Assembly: GCA_032622095.1 (NCBI GenBank)
Contig: CP136065.1
Span: forward strand, 114,681,195 to 114,745,194
Length of the DNA: 64,000 nt
Reading direction: 5' to 3'
Source: Siphonodentalium dalli
Taxonomy: Eukaryota > Mollusca > Scaphopoda > Gadilida > Siphonodentaliidae
Part shown: one piece after another, positions 57,205-64,000 of the stretch
How positions within the stretch are numbered: position 1 is the stretch's first letter
How the letters are laid out: each line of letters begins with the position of its first letter
Notes under the pieces: model-generated
The model's input: only the letters and a program-made list of their open reading frames with translations
Databases searched by the model: none
Told to the model about the DNA's origin: nothing
Position numbers and translations under genes: made by a program

Positions 57205-58207
57205 TAAAATAAACGCCGTCCGGCCAGTGTCCCCCGAAAAAGTGGCTTCATTGGGGGCATCAGCTTTTCTGAAAAAAAATAACAAGGACCCTAAATCCGA
57301 AGCAACCAGACAAAAATGGGTGGATCTTAGCCATATTCGAACTTGATCTGTATTTCGAGCTGATAAACTCATATACCAAATTTGATTCAGATATGATCAC
57401 ACAAACTAAAGTTATCATCCGGAAACCAGAAATTGACAGGATTCTAAGTCGTAAAAGGGCCATAACGCTCACAAAAATGGGCAGAGCAAACCCATATTTG
57501 AACTTGACATGTATATAGGGCTGATAAACTCACATACCAAATTTGGTTCAGATATGATCACACAAACTGAAGTTATCATCCGGAAACCAGAAAATTACAA
57601 GATTCTAAGTAAAAAAAGGGCCATAACTCTCGCAAAAATTGGCGGAGCAAACCCATATTCGAACTTGACCTGTATTTTGGTCTGATAAACTCACATATGA
57701 AATTTGCTTTTGATCTAATAACCGAAACTAAAGTTATCATCAGGAAACCATTTCCGGATGCACGGTACTACAGTCTATGAAATGGTAGTCGTGGGGCTAA
57801 AATTTTGTGAGTCTGTAAAAAATGACTTGTGTGGCTTTTATTTTTGTTCTTGCAAACAGATAGTTGTGTGCTTCCTCTCCACAAATAAAGCCACACAAAA
57901 CCCTACTAAAAACGCTTTGACTGAAAAGGTGGGTTGTCCATTTTTTTTGGACAATTTGATGGACAACTGATGGACAAAAAATTTTGGATGGCTTCTGGCA
58001 GGCGAATCAGAGCCTCAAAAAAACCTTTTCTGAATTCTCAATTTTTTTTTATTGTCCAAGTTATGTGGCTAACCACACAAGTCAAAAAAGACACACAAGG
58101 GCTTCCTCTCCACAAATAAAGCCACACAAAACCCTCTAGTGAGAGCGGACGGACGGACACTGGCTATTTTAATAGTCCCCCGAAGAAAAAAATTCGGGGG
58201 ACAATAA
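57205..58207. repeat. Pearl-like element with CCCCC hairpin end, copy 2
   Basis: It begins CCGGCCAGTGTCCCCCGAAA, has three CCATAAC cores with CGGAAACCAGAAA, and ends GCGGACGGACGGACACTGGC then AGTCCCCCGAAG...TTCGGGGGACA (58172-58204). It is the same family as 21665-22424. Near the right it holds about 400 bp of extra DNA bounded by two copies of GGCTTCCTCTCCACAAATAA-like sequence. Confidence 0.75.
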
Positions 58208-58865
58208 AATCCGAGATGGCCAATGACGGCTATGTTTTCCAATGAAAATCAAAAACATTTGATAGCTCCCATCTAGTAGATCAATATCAACATCAATATG
58301 AAGTTTTGTGATTATAGGATGAGGTAAGTGAACTGTAGGGTGTGCCAAAGGATTTAGTCAAGCAAAAAGTAAAATCCAAAATGGCTGCCAGCGCCATGTT
58401 TTATGGTCGAATGACCCCAAAATGACTCGTTCCCATCTACTAGTGCATGTCAATGTTAACATCCACGACAAATTTCATGATGATCAAACACTCGGACCTG
58501 TAGCCTGTGCTACTGGTTTGAATTTTTTGCCGAATGATGCCAAAATAACTCGTTCCAATTTACATGTCAATGTCAACAGCCACGACAAATTTCATAATGA
58601 TCCGACCAAAGATACGACTTGTAGCCCATGCCAAAGAATGTTGTCATGCAAAGAGTAAAATCCATGATGGCTGCCGACGGCCATGTTTTATGGCCGAATG
58701 ACCCCAAAATGACTCGTTCCCATCAATGTTGACATCCATGACAAATTTCATAATGATCAAACCAAAGGTACAACTTGTAGCCCGTGCCAAAGAATTTAGT
58801 CATGCAAAAGAGTAAAATCCAAGATGGCTGCCGGCGGCCGTGTTTTATGGCTGAATGACCCCAAA
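58208..58865. repeat. Diverged 165-bp satellite monomers
   Basis: About four monomers (AAATCCAAAATGGCTGCC, GAATGACCCCAAAATGACTC) with lower identity than the other two arrays and no microsatellite. They adjoin the hAT-like fragment at about 58975-59409. Confidence 0.7.
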
Positions 58866-58974
58866 ATGAATAACGGATGACATTTTGTCCAGTGTAAAAG
58901 AAAGCTCCGAAACGGAAAGTCAACTTCAAAAGAAAACACTGCCAAAATGCACTTTTCGACAACAGGAACATGTG

Positions 58975-59409
58975 TTGTTTACATTCTCAGCGATACTACA
59001 CAATGCAGAATCTGAGATGGATAGATGGCAGATAACGCTAGCGGTTGCTCAGTCTCATAGCTATTATAATTTACGCGTGTCGTCGGTCCATTGGCGATCT
59101 CAGAGCTTTTGCTACCATGTTTAAAGCTAGAATTCAGACGTATTTAGTCACCCTATAGTGGCTAATTGCTGGCTATACTTATATTTAATAGCATGCGAAC
59201 ATCCGCGATGTACAATAAGAATTATAAAGTGCATAAATACATAATTTTCTGGAATTAAATGTCACAAAAACAGCTAAAATCGTGTGTACTTGTCCGTAAA
59301 CAGCCGAGTATATTCGAAATTATGAGTTGGCAATTTCGACTTGAATTCAAATCGAATTTGACTTTCGAATCGAATCTCGAATCGAATATCGAATATTCGC
59401 AGGACCCTA
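58975..59409. mobile_element. Truncated inverted copy of the TAGGTCCTGCGAATATTCG hAT-like family
   Basis: Words of 43735-44492 reappear on the opposite strand: CGCTAGCGGTTGCTCAGTCT, GTCGTCGGTCCA, and GAATATTCGCAGGACCCTA at its end (59391-59409). The other terminus and a target duplication are missing. It lies 58 bp downstream of a LUC7L3 exon on the forward axis. Confidence 0.65.
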
Positions 59410-59467
59410 GCATACAAGAATATATGGGAACACCTGACTTCTTGGACAACTTGGATATTAAACTCAC

Positions 59468-59526
59468 CTAAGTCTGCTCTTGTATTAATGAACAAATCAT
59501 GGGGACAAAATCCACAGAGATAAGAT
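59468..59526 (-). CDS. LUC7L3: LUC7L3 coding exon, first zinc finger (most upstream exon seen)
   Basis: The exon is preceded by a pyrimidine-rich acceptor ending GTTTGCAG and followed by donor GTGAGT. One base completes a codon, then 19 codons read SYLCGFCPHDLFINTRADL, and a final G is completed by the next exon. Cys-Gly-Phe-Cys-Pro and NTRADLG are hallmark residues of the CCCH-type finger of the LUC7 family, which contacts the U1 snRNA / 5' splice-site helix. The residue before the split codon would be encoded in the missing first exon, which must end in phase 2. Confidence 0.93.
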
Positions 59527-59529
59527 CTG

Positions 59530-60760
59530 CAAACCTAAAAATATATCAAAATGATTGTTAATATATTAAAATAAGACTTGTTAACACATATGATATTGCA
59601 TGTAATTGTCCTTCTTAAACCATTTTGACACATCATGATGCCAATTTCTTTCATAAACATAATCCTCAGATCCTTATCTTCAAGAATACATCGATATTTA
59701 GTGTGCTCTCTGGAGCGCTTTTTGTATTTTTGGCCTCAATGTATGATCGCGCATTCGAGTTTTGTCAACAAATTCACGTGTTGAACTGTTGACATCGTCC
59801 AAATACATACCGTTTCCTATGTGTTCCATATCTCACATTAAAAAAACTTACTCTATACTACAATAATAATAAAATGGCATTTGAGATTTTATTTCAAGTA
59901 CCCAATCTTGATTTAATATTTTGATTTGTTTATTTTTGTTGTTGATGGATGAAATCCACTAACCCAGTGGTGTGGAATTTACTGGAAAGGAAGTTAAATG
60001 ACACTGTGACAATGCCACTGCCAGGTTCATGAAGTGTTAGGCCAAGTTTCTGGATGATATTAAAACTATTTAGTCTTCTCATTTCAATTTTATATTATTC
60101 TTTCAATTAATATTCTTTCATCAAATCCATTGTTATATACTGATAAACTACATGTGTCTGATAATGGTAGACAGGGGTGTAACGATCGGTGGCGAGGGGG
60201 TGTAATGTTATACCGTGAACACCTTCGGGGTCTCACCCTCCAACTTTGGAACAACACAATTTAAAGAGTTTGAAATTTCATGTTTGACACAACATATCAG
60301 TTTTAAAACTCAGATAGAAATACATTAATTAGTGTAGCCCTGATACATCGAGAGGTGGGACAGGGTTTTGTTTACCAAATGTACACAAAATGAGGAGGTA
60401 CATGTATGGAAAATGTCTCCCACAAATTATAAAAAAAGACATACATGTCCGACAGTCCCCGATAGATTGAAAGGTACCACTCAATAGCACATAATCCGGT
60501 GATGTCAGATGGGTGGGATATTACACCCGCCCCCAATTACATTGTATATGACACACTCTTTTTTGGCCAGTACAAGTACTGGTACCAAAGGTACTGTGTA
60601 TTTACATGTACAAGTTGCATTGCAGGTTAAAATCAGACAATTATGCCATAGATATGATCAGGTGTTTTGTCCAAGAAAAACCGACTTGTATTCTGAATTA
60701 ATCTTGAACAGGATGGGCATTCGGGAATCTTATATCTCATCTGTGTCAGACCCTGGGTCA
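59530..60760. other. LUC7L3 upstream intron, nothing firm
   Basis: No LUC7-type first exon was found. AGGGGTGTAACGATCGGTGG at 60173 resembles a hAT-type terminus but no partner was seen. Confidence 0.35.
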
Positions 60761-60769
60761 GATATATGA

Positions 60770-61570
60770 TGAATAAAACAATCCATTCAAAAAGATATAT
60801 GACATGCATTTGTAATTGCTTCAGACCATTTGCCATAGTCAGTACTCTGATACAGATGATTACAATCCATTGGCACTCGACATGGGACAAACTTTAGCAG
60901 TTGTTGACCCGACACGGATATATACTACATGTAGTATAATATGTAGAATTTCCAACTATCCTAGGGATATAACTTAAGATATAGAAGGCTAAGGGCCTCG
61001 ATTCATTTATATTATTCAAATAAAATTCCCTTCAAAATTATATATATGACATAAATATAAATGACGTCTATTGAAGGTAGTACTAGTACATGCGATTGGA
61101 CCATCACTGGCAAGATTTAAATCTAGGACCGGAGGAAAAAGGGCCATAACTTTTGAATAACAAGGGGAATCTTCAAAATGCTTTCATGTTTTGTATTCAG
61201 AATGAAATGCCCTTTCAAATAATATTTAACATGCATTTGTATTTGCTTCAGATCATTTTCCCTAGTCGATACAGATAATTACAATCCATCGGCACTCAAC
61301 AGGGTTCGAACTTTAGCAGTTTTAGACCCAAAGAATATATACACATGTATATAGAATTTCCATAAAATCCAAGGGGTATAACTCTGTCAAGATATAGAAG
61401 GCCATTGGCCTAAATTCATTTACATGTATAATATTATTCAGAATAAAATTCCCTTCAAAATGATATATGACATGAACATAAATGTTAAGTTGAATCATTT
61501 ATTGAAGGTAATATACGTGATTGGACCCTTACTGCCAAGATTCAAACCAAGGACCGACTAGTAGCAACAA
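60770..61570. repeat. Two tandem copies of a ~430-bp repeat
   Basis: GATATATGACATGCATTTGTAATTGC...CAATCCATTGGCACTCGACA and the same words at 61230-61300, followed in both by TAGAATTTCC, AAGATATAGAAGGC and TGAAGGTA, define two units of roughly 430 bp. The second is about 80 percent alike by eye. Confidence 0.65.
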
Positions 61571-61699
61571 ATAGTAGAGGCTCTTATGTCCATTTTTTGG
61601 CTCCCGTGTGCATTTTGTGAAGAAATATAGCCACTATGCTGATGATGTTGCTCGATATCACGGGCACCAGAAAACAAATGTTAGACACCTGGGGGTCGC

Positions 61700-63060
61700 G
61701 ACTGGGTGGATTTATGACGTCATCAAGATGGCCGCCATCCAAAATTTCAGAGTAGGCACTGAATCAGTTTGATTAATAGCTAGTAGTGAATTTATGGTAG
61801 GAAATATAATATTGCTCTACTGTTGTGATACTATGATAACAGGCTTCACTTTGACGTAAAAATTTACCACATTTAACCAAGATGGCCGCCAAAATGGCGA
61901 CCGAAGTTCGGGAAAATGATGAATTTTCATACATGTCTCTTAAAACATTCACGGTTGTTTGAAATCGGTGGCTAATAGCAACTTAATTTTAAATACCTTT
62001 GAATACCTAACCATTTGAACATGATAATATGTCATACTTTGGGTCTTATTCCTACAGAATGTCATCAAAATGTGAATTCATTAATATGCTATGAAATTTT
62101 ACCAAATATCTATTTTGTAATTCGAGCCAAGTGTTAGCCAGAAAATAGCTGAATTTGATGACAAACATTTGCAACAGGTTTAAACATATAGATTGCCATA
62201 TAATTACAACCAATAAGTGCATCTGTATTCAAGATGGCGACCAAAATGGTTGCCAAAATTGATAAATCACTAAAATTTGTCAAATTTTCTTTGATATCAC
62301 TCCTAATGTGCGATTTAGTGAATATAGGTGAATATATTTGCTCCGTGTTGGCGTAATAACATGGTGATATGAAACAATATGAATAGTTTGTGAACAATTG
62401 ATGTTTATACTCAAGAATTCGAGAGAATGAAACGACGAAAATGAGATGAAATCATCAAAATGGCAACCATGAACAATTTCAGAGTTGGCATTGAGTTTGG
62501 GAGGAAAATTTAGATGGGGCAATGATTATGTTTCGCGACCAATAATACCATTGGATCACACTTCCTCTTGGCGGTGCAATTTGGACCTCAAAATCCAAGT
62601 TGGCTATCAAAACGGCGACCGAAATTCTAATAATTGATTATTTTTCACACTCGCGCCTCTTAAATTATTCACAGCGGTTTGAAATCGGTGGCTAATAGCA
62701 ACCTTATTTTTGAATCAAGTATACTATCTAATCATTCGACAACCATGATATGTTAGATTAACATACTATTATCCATATGAATTTAAATTCAGGATGGTGA
62801 CTCAGATGGTTACCAAAATGGAGAAATCATCCAAATGTGCTAGTTTTCATTGATAACGCTCCTAAGGTGGGTTTCAGTGACTACTGGTAAACACATTTGT
62901 TCCCCTGTTGACAAAAGTGCCAGGAATGCTGATACAATCTGATACAATATGAATATTTTGCGAACAGTAGCTGCTTATATCCGAGATTTCATGAGAATGG
63001 AAACAGAAACTATGAAAAGTAGATAAATTCATCTGATGTTGACCTATTTGAAAATATCAA
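61700..63060. repeat. Two tandem copies of a ~720-bp repeat
   Basis: Shared blocks in order: ATGGCCGCCATCCAAAATTTCAGAG / ATGGCAACCATGAACAATTTCAGAG, then GAAATCGGTGGCTAATAGCA (61959, 62680), then AAAATGG..AAATCA.. AAATGTGC. No ORF. They include 'AAGATGGC' motifs like those of the satellite monomers but are otherwise distinct. Confidence 0.6.
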
Positions 63061-64000
63061 AATCTGAATATATGCTTTTTACATCCATCATTACATGTAC
63101 ATCGCAAATGTCCTGATTGGGTGACTCGACTGGAGAAAAATCCCTACCTCAACAATAAGGCTGTCGGTATTGAGCAATTACTTCCCCTTGATATCGGCCC
63201 CCTTATGGGGTTTGGATACGAATTGTTCACTTGACTCCTGTATTGCTCATGTAATGCCATCATACTAAGTCAATTCTACCGAAATTCAGCTGCTCACGGA
63301 AATTAATTGAATGGACATCACACAATGCAGTACCCAAAAACAGTAGCGGCATATAATACGTTGACATTACAAACATCTTCCATGTTAACAAGCTTAATAA
63401 TTAGTGTATACTAAGTCCAAATATAAGAATAGGAGTTAATATTTGTGTGATTCGTTCTTATTAATATGCAGGGTATACTTTTGTGAAACTGAGAAAATTT
63501 ACAATTGCTCGCCCTTGAATAACATCTAGTTCAAATTGTGTGTGCATCAGGGGATTATATGACAGTAATTGCTTTATCGCAGACTACCAAACGAGAGCGT
63601 TCAGATGTGCGCTCTATGTGTCTTCTGCGAAGAAGAATTGCATTGGCGGATTTCTACCAGACGTCTGCTTATTACATGCGATCTATAGCGACTAGAGATA
63701 AATTATGAATGTTCAGGTTCGTACCAAAACAGAAACTGCTGTGGAGCTCTGGACAGCTCATAGGTCGACTCACTGACTCCACACCCAAGATTTGCGAAAG
63801 CGTGGCTGATTTTGATTGAGCTAGGATAGGAAGAGAGCCTCATATAATGAGTTCAATTGGTATACATGTGTATTTGAGTTCCACAGAGATAGTTTTCTGG
63901 ACATCGCATATACTGCAAGTTCGTTCCGTGTATGATCCCCATCTTACTGTGCAGAACTTATGCACTCATCAAATTTATATTATATACACCCATGTCATAT
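63060..64000. other. Non-coding edge of window, nothing firm
   Basis: No exon-like ORF or recognised repeat. The missing LUC7L3 first exon would be expected on the minus strand at or beyond this edge. Confidence 0.35.

Larger units (their letters stand above)
23191..59526 (-). other. LUC7L3: LUC7L3 gene body (nine coding exons, 5' end outside window)
   Basis: Nine exons on the minus strand read as one LUC7-family protein of the LUC7L3 (CROP) type, which associates with U1 snRNP and influences 5' splice-site choice in the nucleus. In order the 385 residues give: the rest of finger 1 (CGFCP...ACSKIHD, residues 5-25), a helical part with RIRRGHQRLAL, a helix with PPPKEEKIAML, the KVEEAQGVMKLCEQL helix, finger 2 (VCDICGALL...DEHILGKQHSGY), an Arg/Glu block, an RS domain and a Ser/Asn/Glu-rich tail. 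Every junction has GT-AG and matching phase (1, 2, 0, 0, 0, 0, 2, 1). The start-codon exon was searched for up to 64000 and not found, so it probably lies beyond the window. Introns of 0.9 to 8 kb are packed with transposons. Family assignment is from remembered human LUC7L3 features; no search was run. Confidence 0.95.

Noticed and set aside
59527-64000. LUC7L3 first exon (Met...LLDELMG type)
   Set aside because: Searched for on the minus strand by motif and by a phase-2 donor; nothing convincing, so it is taken to lie beyond the window.

Overview
The window is AT-rich animal nuclear DNA, most likely from a bivalve mollusc. Three things point there: (i) tandem cores of about 165-175 bp followed by (ACGG)n microsatellites, the architecture of the bivalve 'pearl' elements (Helentron-associated non-autonomous elements); (ii) dispersed degenerate repeats containing the phrase CCATAACTCTG; (iii) a non-LTR retroelement ending in the GGGGTTTAACGTCG / (TTGA)n tail that I associate with molluscs. 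The species cannot be named from the sequence. Genes are sparse, with short exons and kilobase introns, and most of the length is transposon and satellite DNA.

The one gene I can identify is LUC7L3 (LUC7-like 3, a U1 snRNP-associated splicing factor). It lies on the minus strand as nine coding exons from 59526 down to 23214, all joined by GT-AG sites with compatible phase. They give 385 residues: the end of the CCCH-type zinc finger, the coiled-coil region, the second C2H2 finger, an Arg/Glu-rich stretch, an RS domain and an acidic tail. The first exon is not in the window. A second minus-strand gene is suggested by four phase-compatible exons at 20520-13623. Its product is not recognised.

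Region by region: 1-13 kb holds pearl-like debris, a putative TTAA element with a pearl array nested in it (3289-4710), a hAT-like element (8140-8674) and a 2.26 kb hAT-like element carrying a TTAA element (9800-12060). 13-21 kb is the unidentified gene with two palindromic TTAA elements. 21-31 kb holds pearl-like arrays, the last LUC7L3 exon, a 12-copy satellite array, and a nested complex of an ORF1-only retroelement split by a foldback element that carries a second ORF1. 31-48 kb is LUC7L3 exons with at least eight cut-and-paste elements between them. 49.7-52.7 kb is a foldback element whose left arm holds the second copy of the 2.2 kb hAT-like family. 52.8-59.5 kb is pearl-like arrays, a copy of the 165-bp satellite, and the two most upstream LUC7L3 exons. 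59.5-64 kb is low-copy tandem repeats without a visible gene.

The strongest new observations are structural. Four hAT-like families have perfect 8-bp target duplications. About five TTAA-site families have visible TTAA duplications, one with its empty site preserved in the sister hAT copy. An exact-length 210-bp direct duplication flanks the ORF1-bearing foldback. A truncated copy of a LUC7L3 exon with its 3' splice site lies in the neighbouring intron between two pearl-type ends. No tRNA, rRNA, CRISPR array or bacterial-type feature was seen.
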